Assembly: GCA_016200035.1 (NCBI GenBank)
Contig: JACQFM010000109.1
Coordinates: forward strand, 1-20,000
From: Nitrososphaerota archaeon
Lineage (GTDB): Archaea; Thermoproteota; Nitrososphaeria; Nitrososphaerales; Nitrosopumilaceae
DNA length: 20,000 bases
Reading direction: 5' to 3'
Part shown: piece after piece, positions 7,192 to 14,681 of the stretch
Numbering within the stretch: the stretch's first letter is position 1
Layout: each line of letters starts with the position of its first letter
Program-made: the position numbers and the translations under genes
Notes under the pieces: generated by a model
What the model was told of the DNA's origin: nothing
The model's input: only the letters and a program-made list of their open reading frames with translations
Database searches by the model: none

Positions 7192-7650
7192 TTAGTTGCT
7201 AATAGTAATTTGAGTCTGAATTACCTTCGTAAGTGGTATGGCAGACGCTAAGCTATCCCATACAAATATCTGAACAGTGTATTGTCCTGCTTCCTTTGGA
7301 ATCCAATATTGTGAGGCAGTAAAGGACTGACCAGGATAAATACTCGCAGATAGTCCCTCAAGATATTCCGTTCCTCTTTCCTTACTCAATATTTGAACAA
7401 TGTAGGTGAATTTGCGCTCAGAGAAAGCATGATTTGTAAGAATGGAGGAAAAACCTATGGGTGAATCTACTTTGATTACGTTCATTTCCTTCCCACTTAA
7501 GTTAACAATCTTGGGAGGAGTGAGTGTAATGTCCCCAAAGGTGGCATACGCAGAATTCGCAAAAATCAAGATGGATATGAATGATCCAATGAGAAAAGTT
7601 TTGTACATGCCTGCTTGGATCGCTAATTGTTTACTAATTAAATATTTCAT
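7192..7650 (-). CDS. Secreted small beta-sandwich-like protein
   Basis: A 152-residue exported protein. A signal peptide covers MYKTFLIGSFISILIF, with probable cleavage after ANSAYA. The mature part of about 115 residues has alternating strands (FTYIVQILSKE, GQSFTASQYWIPKEAGQYTVQIFVWDS) typical of CARDB/Ig-like extracellular domains, where the W-x-P-x-x-x-G-x-Y-x-V pattern is common. The ATG at 7650 adds 14 residues (MKYLISKQLAIQAG) before the ATG at 7608; the second gives the cleaner signal peptide, so the true start is unsettled. It is followed on the same strand by the zinc-ribbon gene after an AT-rich gap of 100 bp. Role and partner are unknown. Confidence 0.78.
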   Translation of the reverse strand: MKYLISKQLAIQAGMYKTFLIGSFISILIFANSAYATFGDITLTPPKIVNLSGKEMNVIKVDSPIGFSSILTNHAFSERKFTYIVQILSKERGTEYLEGLSASIYPGQSFTASQYWIPKEAGQYTVQIFVWDSLASAIPLTKVIQTQITISN

Positions 7651-7685
7651 GTATCAAAAGGGATAAAGTAATCAAAATTTACAAA

Positions 7686-7859
7686 TTAACTTGTGGCTTC
7701 TGTTGTAATGTTTTTTATAACTATCTGATGACCCTCGTGAACATGCGATGCATGATTTGCTTTTATTATCTCTGCCATTTTTAAATCAGAAAAATATTTT
7801 TCATTGTATCTACCCAAGCTTTTTTTACAATTATAACAGTATACCTCCTTGAATTTCAC
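7686..7859 (-). CDS. Small CxxC/His-cluster protein, 57 residues
   Basis: A GTG-started frame fills the gap between the secreted protein and the EndA-family gene. It reads (M)KFKEVYCYNCKKSLGRY and later H36-x2-H39-x-H41-x2-H44, then IVIKNITTEATS. C8-x2-C11 plus the four His suggest a single zinc site, like a compact treble-clef or zinc-finger protein that may bind nucleic acid; this is inference. GTG is the only plausible start: the frame upstream remains open but contains no other ATG or GTG. It begins 37 bp after the EndA-family stop on the same strand, so the two may be cotranscribed. Confidence 0.68.
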   Translation of the reverse strand: MKFKEVYCYNCKKSLGRYNEKYFSDLKMAEIIKANHASHVHEGHQIVIKNITTEATS

Positions 7860-7896
7860 AGAAATGAGAGATATGCCACAATATTTTAAGATAGGG

Positions 7897-8466
7897 CTAG
7901 AATTCTATTGCTGAGGAACCAAGCTGGTCTTTGTTTTCAAGAAATTTAATCCTTGAAATTTTGTAGTAAATAACTTCTCCCCGTCTCTCTATTACGGCAA
8001 TAACTGGTTCCTTTCCCATAGTAGTTATTTGTTCTATTTGTTTTTGAAGTAGACCCATTTTTTGTCTCCTTCCTTCGTTTAATCCAAACACCACATACTT
8101 TGCAGCTTTTTCTCCAAACTGACCTCTCTCATACACCCGAAAATCGGGGCCAAATCCAAATCCATCCTTTGCAACATATCCTCGAGATCTTAAATCACGA
8201 TAAATAAGAAATTTGGTTAATGCGTCACTGTCAAACTTTATGCATTCTTGCATCATAGAATCAAAATTTATTCTTTGTTTTCCCTTTACAAGTTTGAGTT
8301 TGTTTGTGTACAAAAGGTATAGGGATTCAAATGGCTTTAGGAAAAAATTTTTTTTAATTATCTCGCCATAACCTTTCTGTTCTAGGCTATTCTGCATGTT
8401 TTTATCTGGAATCAAAACATGATCCTTTTCAAGTATTCCCTCTACTTGAAAGTCAATGTCTGACAT
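7897..8466 (-). CDS. endA: tRNA-splicing endonuclease EndA-family subunit, catalytic His not seen
   Basis: The family core is clear: KFLIYRDLRSRGYVAKDGFGFGPDFRVYERG (85-115, read in parts), then KYVVFG and VIAVIERRGEVIYYKIS. The enzyme cleaves the bulge-helix-bulge at intron borders of pre-tRNA and archaeal rRNA. Of the catalytic Tyr/His/Lys triad, Tyr112 and Lys152 align, but the strand usually written H-[SA]-x-[YF]-[LIV]-V reads A121-A-K-Y-V-V, so the general-acid His appears replaced by Ala. In heterotetrameric archaeal enzymes the non-catalytic subunit lacks triad residues, so this may be the structural subunit with a catalytic partner elsewhere. Its 189 residues fit the single-unit length. 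Confidence 0.85.
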   Translation of the reverse strand: MSDIDFQVEGILEKDHVLIPDKNMQNSLEQKGYGEIIKKNFFLKPFESLYLLYTNKLKLVKGKQRINFDSMMQECIKFDSDALTKFLIYRDLRSRGYVAKDGFGFGPDFRVYERGQFGEKAAKYVVFGLNEGRRQKMGLLQKQIEQITTMGKEPVIAVIERRGEVIYYKISRIKFLENKDQLGSSAIEF

Positions 8467-8557
8467 GATGGTTACAGAATAGAGATTAATGACAATATAA
8501 GATTAGAGTCGATGTTGGTTGTCTATTATGCGTAAGTGGTTACAGTTTTTGTCACAG

Positions 8558-8566
8558 TATAAATAG
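8558..8566 (+). promoter_or_regulatory. Strong TATA box upstream of the Lon-like protease gene
   Basis: TATAAATAG is close to the archaeal consensus and would start a transcript near 8585, leaving a leader of about 50 nt before the ATG at 8639. A second TATA-like ATATTAAAC (8611-8619) lies 25 bp before that ATG and would give a leaderless form. Confidence 0.5.
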
Positions 8567-8638
8567 AAAGCTAATTAACTAAATTTCGTCAGTTGAAAAT
8601 TTCTCAAAAAATATTAAACGTTCTAGCCCATTAACCTC

Positions 8639-9589
8639 ATGGTTTCGCGCGCAATAATATATACGCTAATAGCAGTTATAGCAATCTCAATTTTTGCAAA
8701 TTATAGCCTGTATCAAAGCATACATTCATTGGAAAAAACATCAGAAAATCTAAAACAACAAAATAACGAACTATATCAGAAAACACAAGAACTGCAACAA
8801 ACACTGGAAAATTATAAGCAACAAAATAATGATCTGGCAGAAAAACTATCCAAGGCTACAGTTCCAGAAAAGAATGATCAGACAACCGTCGGCCGTGAGC
8901 AGACATCTATACCTAGCCAAAGCAAGGGCGTATCTAGTTCTACCGAATCGATAACCGCTGTTGCGGTAAGACCGGTGCTGGTAAATGATGGTTTTTTTGA
9001 AACAACTACCTACGAAGGCACTGTGATGAAGATTACAGTAGATGTTCGCGATGGCACTGGATTAGCCTTGGTAAACACAGAGGTTCCAACAGGGGTAGAT
9101 TTTCAGACATCAGCAAAAACTGCCATCAAAGTGGCACAAAAAATCTCCGGCGTTGATTTGTCTAATAAGGATGTTATTTTTTCCATTTCATCCAAGAATA
9201 ATCAGGAATTACAAGCAGTAGATGGACCAAGTGCAGGTGCGGCAATGACAGCACTCCTTACATCTGATCTTTCAGGTAAACAAATAGACGACAAAGTATT
9301 GATAACTGGTACGATACTTCCAGATGGAACAATTGGCAGAGTTGGCGGTGTTGCAGAAAAGGCAGATGCTGCTGGAAAATATGGAGCCAAAATTTTTCTA
9401 GTACCCAACGGACAAGCACTAGCTCATGTCCAGTCTTGTGATGAAAAGAGGAGTGGCGTATTCATATACAGATCATGCACGCTTGAAGAAAAGCCGTTAT
9501 CACCAATAATGGAAGAAAAATATGGCATGAAGGTTATTGAGGTAGACACCATAGAAAAGGCCTCACAATACTTCAATACCAAAACTTGA
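8639..9589 (+). CDS. Membrane-anchored Lon-type (S16) serine protease without ATPase domain
   Basis: A 316-residue protein. Residues 5-21 form one membrane anchor. Residues 26-72 form a coiled coil rich in Gln/Asn/Leu, followed by a Ser/Thr linker to about 103. Residues 105-314 are a Lon proteolytic domain with catalytic Ser198 in DGPSAGAAM and Lys241 in GGVAEKADAA, the Ser-Lys dyad of family S16. The AAA+ module that normally feeds substrate to Lon is absent, as in the YlbL-like branch. The orientation suggests an extracytoplasmic protease domain, though topology is inference. It may cleave misfolded or specific exported proteins. Two Cys (267, 280) in the C-terminal part could form a disulfide, fitting an outside location. 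Confidence 0.88.
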   Translation: MVSRAIIYTLIAVIAISIFANYSLYQSIHSLEKTSENLKQQNNELYQKTQELQQTLENYKQQNNDLAEKLSKATVPEKNDQTTVGREQTSIPSQSKGVSSSTESITAVAVRPVLVNDGFFETTTYEGTVMKITVDVRDGTGLALVNTEVPTGVDFQTSAKTAIKVAQKISGVDLSNKDVIFSISSKNNQELQAVDGPSAGAAMTALLTSDLSGKQIDDKVLITGTILPDGTIGRVGGVAEKADAAGKYGAKIFLVPNGQALAHVQSCDEKRSGVFIYRSCTLEEKPLSPIMEEKYGMKVIEVDTIEKASQYFNTKT

Positions 9590-9673
9590 GCTTCACCGAG
9601 TTTGTCTTTAATGTTATTTTGATGATTCACATGAACAAAATATTGTGAAACAATGTCACCGTTAAAATATGGG

Positions 9674-9684
9674 TTTTTAATAAG
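9674..9684 (+). promoter_or_regulatory. TATA box for the L10e gene
   Basis: TTTTTAATAAG is centred about 23 bp before the ATG at 9702, consistent with a leaderless or very short-leader ribosomal protein mRNA. Confidence 0.45.
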
Positions 9685-9701
9685 CAAGCAAAAGTGTTGT
9701 T

Positions 9702-10208
9702 ATGCACGGCGCGAATTATCGTACTGGCAATGGTCAACCGTATACAAGAAAGCAGTACATCAAGGGTAAACCTCAAATAAAAATTGCAAAATTTGCCAGT
9801 GGACAGAGGGCCGATTATGACTACTGCGTACAACTCTGTTCAAATGAGAAAGCCCAGATAAGACATGAGGCAATAGAGTCAGCAAGGCTCTCTGCAAACA
9901 AGGCAATAGAGACTGTGGCTGGAGAGACTGGCTATTTTTCGATGTTGAGAATATACCCACATGTTTTGCTAAGAGAGAATAAGATGATTGCTACCGCTGG
10001 GGCAGACAGACTTCAAGAAGGCATGCGAGGTGCTTTCGGAAAGGCCGTAAGCCTAGCAGCGCGAGTCAGGAAAGACCAGTGCATTTTGGAAGTATACGTG
10101 AAAAAAGAACATCTTGAAGTTGCAAAAAAGGCGCTTCACGGAGCCAGTGTAAAGTTACCAGTTACGCCTACAATTAAAGTGATTCCACTAAAAACAGTCA
10201 CGGCTTAG
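9702..10208 (+). CDS. rpl10e: 50S ribosomal protein L10e (uL16)
   Basis: Archaeal/eukaryotic-type uL16, a component of the large subunit near the A-site finger and the P-site tRNA. The sequence has the family features in order: GNGQPYTRKQYIKGKPQIKIAKF (residues 9-31), ESARLSANKAIE (residues 59-70), then YFSMLRIYPHVLLRENKM and GADRLQEGMRGAFGKAVSLAARV with the conserved G-M-R-G-A-F-G-K loop. At 168 residues the length is normal. It stands as a single gene between the Lon-like protease and a convergent small gene, with which its stop overlaps by 4 bp. Confidence 0.97.
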   Translation: MHGANYRTGNGQPYTRKQYIKGKPQIKIAKFASGQRADYDYCVQLCSNEKAQIRHEAIESARLSANKAIETVAGETGYFSMLRIYPHVLLRENKMIATAGADRLQEGMRGAFGKAVSLAARVRKDQCILEVYVKKEHLEVAKKALHGASVKLPVTPTIKVIPLKTVTA

Positions 10209-10474
10209 CTAAGTGAATTAAGAATTTCTTTTTGTCGTTTGTGCAAAATATCTAAGAATTCTAGAAATTCTTCTTTTGTCGGATTGCGTTTTAAAATCCG
10301 TCTGCATTGGTAATAAAATGAATTGTAAATTCTTCCAATAAATATTCCATAACTAAACGAGTCAGAGTGTGTTCTTAATTTGTCAAGAGATTTTGCTATT
10401 TTAAAAATTTCATCAGAATTTTCTTCAACTTCCTTTATCTTCTGATTTATCTTCTCTTTCAGTTTAGGATCCAC
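10205..10474 (-). CDS. Small helical hypothetical protein, 89 residues
   Basis: Not recognised. The sequence is almost wholly helical and highly charged: KLKEKINQKIKEVEENSDEIFKI at the start, a Phe/Tyr-rich middle (SFSYGIFIGRIYNSFYYQCRRIL) and KRNPTKEEFLEFLDILHKRQKEIL. The middle looks like a buried helix pair, so a small helical bundle is likely. The N-P-T-K-E-E-F-L-E-F-L element gives a normal helix cap. There is no signal or membrane segment. Its stop overlaps the L10e stop by 4 bp in convergent orientation, and tRNA-Gly begins 82 bp upstream on the other strand. Confidence 0.72.
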   Translation of the reverse strand: MDPKLKEKINQKIKEVEENSDEIFKIAKSLDKLRTHSDSFSYGIFIGRIYNSFYYQCRRILKRNPTKEEFLEFLDILHKRQKEILNSLS

Positions 10475-10523
10475 ATTTTACCTAACTTGATCTAGATTAA
10501 AAATGGTGTTGCTAATCAGTACG

Positions 10524-10532
10524 CTTTAATAG
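10524..10532 (+). promoter_or_regulatory. TATA box for tRNA-Gly
   Basis: CTTTAATAG is centred about 29 bp before the tRNA 5' end, the same distance as for tRNA-Glu. Confidence 0.6.
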
Positions 10533-10556
10533 ACTAGGTTTTTCTAAATCGTTTAA

Positions 10557-10630
10557 GCGGTTGTAGTACAGCTTGGTTAATATGCGGGATTGCCAATTCC
10601 GCGACCCGGGTTCAAATCCCGGCAACCGCA
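10557..10630 (+). tRNA. tRNA-Gly (anticodon GCC)
   Basis: The acceptor GCGGTTG (10557-10563) pairs perfectly with CAACCGC (10623-10629). The anticodon stem CGGGA/TTCCG (one G-U) holds the loop TTGCCAA, giving anticodon GCC, which reads GGC. The T arm is CCGGGTTCAAATCCCGG and the discriminator is A at 10630. No CCA is encoded and no intron is seen. The convergent minus-strand gene ends only 4 bp downstream. Confidence 0.95.
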
Positions 10631-10634
10631 TACA

Positions 10635-11057
10635 CTATCTTTGGAATCCTTTCTTTATAATTTCTAGTGCCTGCACTGCCCTCTCAGGTTTTGGCAATTG
10701 AATCATGAATACATTAGATCTTCCATACTCCGAATGCGGGGAAGAGATTGCAAGCATTGAGGTTGCTGCAAGAGACTCAAAGAATTCCAACGATTCATTG
10801 GCATAAAGAATCACCTTTTCGCTAATTCCTTTCAATGAAAAGCAAAGTGAGATTTCAACAAAGACATGACCCTTTCCGTCTTGAAGTATATTCAGGTTTG
10901 TTTCAACAGAGATTGGCTTGCCGGCTACTGTTTTCATTATATCATCAAACTTTTTTTCCTCAAAAATTATGCATGGGACTTTTGTGCCTTCATAATCAAA
11001 TATAGTAACCTCTTTGTGAACGTTATTTAGGAGTCTTTCCAGCTCGTCGTTTGTCAC
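10635..11057 (-). CDS. Hypothetical protein cotranslated with the antiporter
   Basis: Not recognised. This is a soluble 140-residue alpha/beta protein. The N-terminal part (residues 1-40) has a helix and strand (VTIFDYEGTKVPCIIFEEKKF). The middle has a hydrophobic strand pair (HVFVEISLCFSLKGISEKVILYANE), and the C-terminus ends in an amphipathic helix (ERAVQALEIIKKGFQR). The GTG start at 11057 overlaps the antiporter stop as GTGA, which implies translational coupling and a related role, possibly a cytoplasmic regulator or partner of the transporter. That antiporter lacks its own regulatory domain, which fits, but the link rests only on gene order. Confidence 0.78.
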   Translation of the reverse strand: MTNDELERLLNNVHKEVTIFDYEGTKVPCIIFEEKKFDDIMKTVAGKPISVETNLNILQDGKGHVFVEISLCFSLKGISEKVILYANESLEFFESLAATSMLAISSPHSEYGRSNVFMIQLPKPERAVQALEIIKKGFQR

Positions 11058-12322
11058 TGTTCTAGTTCCTTTGATCTTTTTAGTATTATCTGATCTCCAG
11101 TTCTGATTACAAATGGCGTGATAAATGCAGTAATTATAGATATAATTCCAATAAGGGGAAACAAAAATGAGCTTACCGCTCCCATATCTACTCCAACTTT
11201 TACTATAACAATTGAAAACTCACCCCTTGGGGATAGTGCAAGTGAGGAACGAATCGTCTTAATGGTACCCTGCCTGAAAAGAAATCCTCCCAGCATAGTT
11301 CCTCCGAATTTTACAACAATGGATACTACTATGAAAACCAGCGCTATACCTATGTAGTTTCTTATCTGACTTACGTCCATAAGTGCGCCCACAGAAACAA
11401 AAAAGATTGCTACAAACATGTCCTTTATAGGGCTTGCAAGAATTTTTGAAACCTCAGAAGATTTTGATTCTGCTACCAGAACACCAGCAAGAAATGCTCC
11501 AATTCCAACCGACAACCCTACCAAATTAGCAAGTAATGAATATCCAAAACAAAGGCCTAAGACAGAAAGTAACAATATTTCCTTGTGTTCAACACTTGAG
11601 ACTTTGTCTATTAATCGAGGTATTATTCTTGCCCCGATAGTCAGGGTTCCAACTATCAATGCAGCCGCGGTTCCACTTATCACCAGCACATTTTCGTAGG
11701 ATACAGAACCAACTAATGCAACAGACTGCAAAGAAGCAATTAGAATAACTGCAATAATATCTTCTACTATTAGTATTCCTAGAACAAGTATAGAGGATTC
11801 CTTTTTTATCTTACCCATGTCTTCAAGAATTTTTATTGTTATAGCTGTACTGCTAATGGAAAGCGCTGCAGCAAGAAAAAGCGAATCCATGAATTTTAAT
11901 CCGAATCCGATTCCGATCAAAAATATAATTGTTAACGCACTAAAGAGCTCAATCGAGGCTATACATGCTGCTACCTTTCCTATTGATTTTATTTTAGCAA
12001 TAGGAAATTCTATCCCAATTACAAATAGCAGTAAAATTATTCCTATGTCTGCAAAAACATTAAGAACAGACAAATCTGAAAGTATGCCTATTTTACCAAC
12101 TTGTGAAGATGGTTCAAGTGATGCTGGCAGAAAGGAAGTCCAAATTGGGGAAAGCGGTCCCAAAAGCATTCCAGCAAAAAGATAACCTATGATGAGCGGC
12201 TGCCGCATTTTGAAAAAGGCCAAGGTAACTATTGCGGCCAAAATCATTATTATTGCAAGATCAGTTATGAAATCCTGTTTTGGAGTGTTAAGAAATCCTA
12301 ACCCTAAAAAAAACTCTCCCAT
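11054..12322 (-). CDS. CPA2-family cation/proton antiporter (Kef-type membrane domain)
   Basis: A 422-residue polytopic membrane protein of the monovalent cation:proton antiporter-2 family. It shows the family landmarks GYLFAGMLLGP (47-57), ADIGIILLLFVIGIEF (91-106), SISSTAI (155-161), LIVEDIIAV (184-192, with the paired Glu187-Asp188 of the ion site) and IGAFLAGVLVAES. About 12-13 hydrophobic segments can be counted. The chain ends soon after the last segment (RTGDQIILKRSKELEQ), so the TrkA-N/TrkA-C regulatory domains of KefB/KefC are missing. It would exchange Na+ or K+ for H+ across the membrane. A TATA-like CTATTTTTAAGCG lies about 27 bp upstream of the ATG. First gene of a two-gene operon. 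Confidence 0.93.
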   Translation of the reverse strand: MGEFFLGLGFLNTPKQDFITDLAIIMILAAIVTLAFFKMRQPLIIGYLFAGMLLGPLSPIWTSFLPASLEPSSQVGKIGILSDLSVLNVFADIGIILLLFVIGIEFPIAKIKSIGKVAACIASIELFSALTIIFLIGIGFGLKFMDSLFLAAALSISSTAITIKILEDMGKIKKESSILVLGILIVEDIIAVILIASLQSVALVGSVSYENVLVISGTAAALIVGTLTIGARIIPRLIDKVSSVEHKEILLLSVLGLCFGYSLLANLVGLSVGIGAFLAGVLVAESKSSEVSKILASPIKDMFVAIFFVSVGALMDVSQIRNYIGIALVFIVVSIVVKFGGTMLGGFLFRQGTIKTIRSSLALSPRGEFSIVIVKVGVDMGAVSSFLFPLIGIISIITAFITPFVIRTGDQIILKRSKELEQ

Positions 12323-12374
12323 ATTATCAGAGGGGGTTTTTCGCTTAAAAATAGTGTGTTATGAAATGAAAAGG

Positions 12375-12390
12375 AAGTATTTCTATACTT
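12375..12390 (-). terminator. Possible hairpin terminator after the P-loop ATPase gene
   Basis: AAGTAT-TTCT-ATACTT forms a perfect 6-bp stem with a 4-nt loop, extendable by G-T pairs. On the minus strand it follows the ATPase stop by about 25 nt and is trailed by CCTTTTC. The stem is short, and archaeal termination often relies on T-tracts alone, so this is tentative. Confidence 0.3.
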
Positions 12391-12414
12391 TTTGGTGTTA
12401 AAAGAGTTGTCAGC

Positions 12415-14022
12415 TTAGATAATACTAACAGTTTTTGCTAGCATCTTAGCTTTTTCGTTATCTAGGTTTGCTATCTTATGTTCATTGTATTTGTTGTCAA
12501 AGTAAATTAGGTCAACCATCTTGGATTTGTCTACATTAACTATTGTAGTCGAGTCTGAGCTTGGGATATTCGTGTTTGTAAGAATTACCAGTTTATCCAC
12601 AAACGCTGATGATTTGGATACATTTGCGATTTCTTCAAAGTTCTTTGAGTGGTTTGGGTTCATTACAACTGCTATGCCAACTTTTGCTCCGTAGGGATCT
12701 TGATATATCACATCAAGAGGAAGATTTTGACTTTCGAGTTTTGCGATGTTTCCCATTTCATGAGCAAAATTTACTAGGTTTGCAACGGCTTTTTTTAGTT
12801 GCGATTCGGTTGACTCGCCATTGCAATTTCTTCTAATTTTAATAAAATCAGATATAGGAACGTCCATTATGCTACCTCTTACCTTGAGACCCGGATATGC
12901 GTGCTTTATTGTTTCATCAATTGCTGTCTCGTCGATTTTTTCTAGGTTAAGTTCTTCTGATTTTTCCATGGCATGATAAAGAATGTTAATAATTGAACGA
13001 ACGTTTCTAAAGTCAGGAAATTCGTCATAAAGAACACAAATCTTTTCTGCTAGTTCTTCTGGCGCCTTTTCCTTGAATTTTTGCTTTTTGTCATTATGTT
13101 TTATGTATTCTAGGACAATTTCAGAGAGTTCTTCTACAGAATTGGACCCGGCAAGATCTATCTTGTAGTTTGCCTTTTCCAGCCTGTCAAAAACTGATGG
13201 ATTGATTCTTTGTACTTCAGCATAGCCTGATGGAGTTGATATAAGCAAAAGCACGGAAGCTGGCAAATGAGCATTTATTATTGCTTTTACAAATTCTATG
13301 GATTCCTTGTTTCCGTCAAACTCATCTACTTCGTAAAGTACAATCCTGTTGAGGAATCTGTGTGTTAGTTTTGAGATAGCGGCCATTCTTCCCAGTAGTT
13401 CCTCTAGGTTTTCTACAGAGTCAAATGAATTCATTATCATATTTCTAATGACAGTCGATTCATAATGATTAAACCATTGCAAGAGAAATTTTTTTAGCTC
13501 CTCTTCGGATATTGATTTTTTTCCTAGGATAATCTCTTCAGCTTTTTGTCTGATAGTAACGCCAGACAGTTTATCTATAAAGGCATAATCTAGGGCTTTT
13601 TTGGCGGATTTATCACCCTGCTCAGCTCTATCTCGAATGTATTCGAGAAGGTTCTTTCTTAGCTGTACAAAAAAGTCATTTTCAAATCCTTTAATCATTG
13701 CACCATAGAGGCTTGACATAGTTTTAGGCGATATTGTGGACAGATCAACGAATGTCGATACAGTGTTGTGTCTTCCTTGCAGGTGCCTTACATGTAATGC
13801 CAGGTGAGTCTTTCCAGATCCAACATCTTGAATTAGGGTAATTACTCTGAAATCTCCTTCGTTTGAGTCTCGATTGGCCACTTTTTCTGATAATTCCTTC
13901 AGACAGTCCAATATCGCAGACTTGGCTTCCTTGTGTCTTTTTCCTCCAAGTACCCTTGCATCCTGTTCCGTTGGTGTGGGACTGCTTGGAAACGGATTGC
14001 TTTCTAACTCATATGCATACAT
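12415..14022 (-). CDS. P-loop ATPase (AAA/Orc-like) with unassigned C-terminal domain
   Basis: A 535-residue soluble ATPase. It opens with ESNPFPSSPTPTEQD, an N-P-F-P lead-in seen in several large P-loop ATPases. Walker A is QDVGSGKTH (65-73), with Gln in place of the usual first Gly. Walker B is IVLYEVDEFD (226-235). A sensor-like strand LLLISTPSG follows at 257-265, and Arg279 in VFDRLEKA could be an arginine finger. Residues about 285-380 form a helical lid-like region. Residues about 410-535 are a separate alpha/beta domain (LDVIYQDPYGAKVGIAVV, FVDKLVILTNTN) that recalls a degenerate endonuclease-like fold; this is inference. The start codon shares one base with the stop of the upstream wHTH gene (TAATG), so the two are probably made together. 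Confidence 0.82.
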   Translation of the reverse strand: MYAYELESNPFPSSPTPTEQDARVLGGKRHKEAKSAILDCLKELSEKVANRDSNEGDFRVITLIQDVGSGKTHLALHVRHLQGRHNTVSTFVDLSTISPKTMSSLYGAMIKGFENDFFVQLRKNLLEYIRDRAEQGDKSAKKALDYAFIDKLSGVTIRQKAEEIILGKKSISEEELKKFLLQWFNHYESTVIRNMIMNSFDSVENLEELLGRMAAISKLTHRFLNRIVLYEVDEFDGNKESIEFVKAIINAHLPASVLLLISTPSGYAEVQRINPSVFDRLEKANYKIDLAGSNSVEELSEIVLEYIKHNDKKQKFKEKAPEELAEKICVLYDEFPDFRNVRSIINILYHAMEKSEELNLEKIDETAIDETIKHAYPGLKVRGSIMDVPISDFIKIRRNCNGESTESQLKKAVANLVNFAHEMGNIAKLESQNLPLDVIYQDPYGAKVGIAVVMNPNHSKNFEEIANVSKSSAFVDKLVILTNTNIPSSDSTTIVNVDKSKMVDLIYFDNKYNEHKIANLDNEKAKMLAKTVSII

Positions 14023-14591
14023 TATACATTCCTCACAAAACCGTGTACCAAACCGCGTAGTAACAATCCCTCTTCGCCACCTGTCGATACCTCGTATTTT
14101 TCTCGATGCGTTTCAACAAGGTCTGAGGCCAAGGAATAGAACCTTTCTCTTGAGATATTATGGGATTCACATATCTTCTTTCTAATTTGTGAAAATGGTG
14201 CCCAGCCAATTGAGGTCGCTGATTCTGATAGGCATTGATTGAATTCTTTTTCAAAGCCTACATTAGCATCGGTGTAGCCTTGTAATAATACTGTTGTTTG
14301 TGCGCCATGCTGACTGTTGGTATGTTCATTCACTGTATCGGTTTGATTGATGCTGTTTATCATGTTCAAAACAATTTTGAATTTAGGATCTTTTTGTGAG
14401 AGATGTGTGAGATAGTTTTTCTTGGTCCATACAAAATATGCTGAACCTTTTTTATCTACAATTATTTCTTCTTTATCAAGAAGTTCTTGGATAATATCAT
14501 CACAGCCTTTCCCAACGACTCTCTTCAAGTCAGTCTTTTTTATCCCGCTTGGTCCTGCAGATGATATCCTCTCAACAATACTGTCCCTCAT
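14022..14591 (-). CDS. Winged-helix DNA-binding protein, partner of the P-loop ATPase
   Basis: A 189-residue protein. Residues 1-60 form a winged helix: helix 1 (DSIVERISSAG), a turn (PSGIKKTDLKRVV), a recognition-type helix (CDDIIQELLDKE) and a beta wing (EIIVDKKGSAYFVW). The style resembles MarR/Rpc34-like archaeal domains. A polar linker (about 85-115) leads to a helical C-terminal domain (118-175, EFNQCLSESATSIGWAPFSQIRKKI), perhaps for contact with the ATPase. The gene has a clear leaderless promoter and its stop overlaps the ATPase start as TAATG, indicating coupled translation. Role inferred from the pairing: it may target the ATPase to DNA. Confidence 0.78.
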   Translation of the reverse strand: MRDSIVERISSAGPSGIKKTDLKRVVGKGCDDIIQELLDKEEIIVDKKGSAYFVWTKKNYLTHLSQKDPKFKIVLNMINSINQTDTVNEHTNSQHGAQTTVLLQGYTDANVGFEKEFNQCLSESATSIGWAPFSQIRKKICESHNISRERFYSLASDLVETHREKYEVSTGGEEGLLLRGLVHGFVRNV

Positions 14592-14611
14592 GCAAGCACA
14601 TCCCTTGAAAT

Positions 14612-14621
14612 TTTATTTAAA
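14612..14621 (-). promoter_or_regulatory. TATA box of the wHTH/ATPase operon
   Basis: On the minus strand TTTTAAATAA is centred 26 bp before the ATG at 14591, the standard distance for a leaderless archaeal transcript. Confidence 0.55.
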
Positions 14622-14681
14622 ACCCCACGTCGCCTGAAGCAACAATTTGGTGAAAATTTCTTACCTTTAGAATTTGAGGCG

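Noticed and set aside
8469..8545. Direct repeat TGGTTACAG at 8469-8477 and 8537-8545
   Set aside because: Only two 9-bp copies 68 bp apart with no relation to a promoter element; could be chance.
9618..9660. TTGATGATTC as a possible box C of another sRNA
   Set aside because: The base before TGATGA is T rather than a purine and no CTGA box or closing stem follows.
11118..12185. Several plus-strand frames of 79-122 codons across the antiporter gene
   Set aside because: They mirror the antiporter reading frame; their composition (Ile/Pro/Asn/Thr) is that of the antisense of membrane codons and none has a motif.
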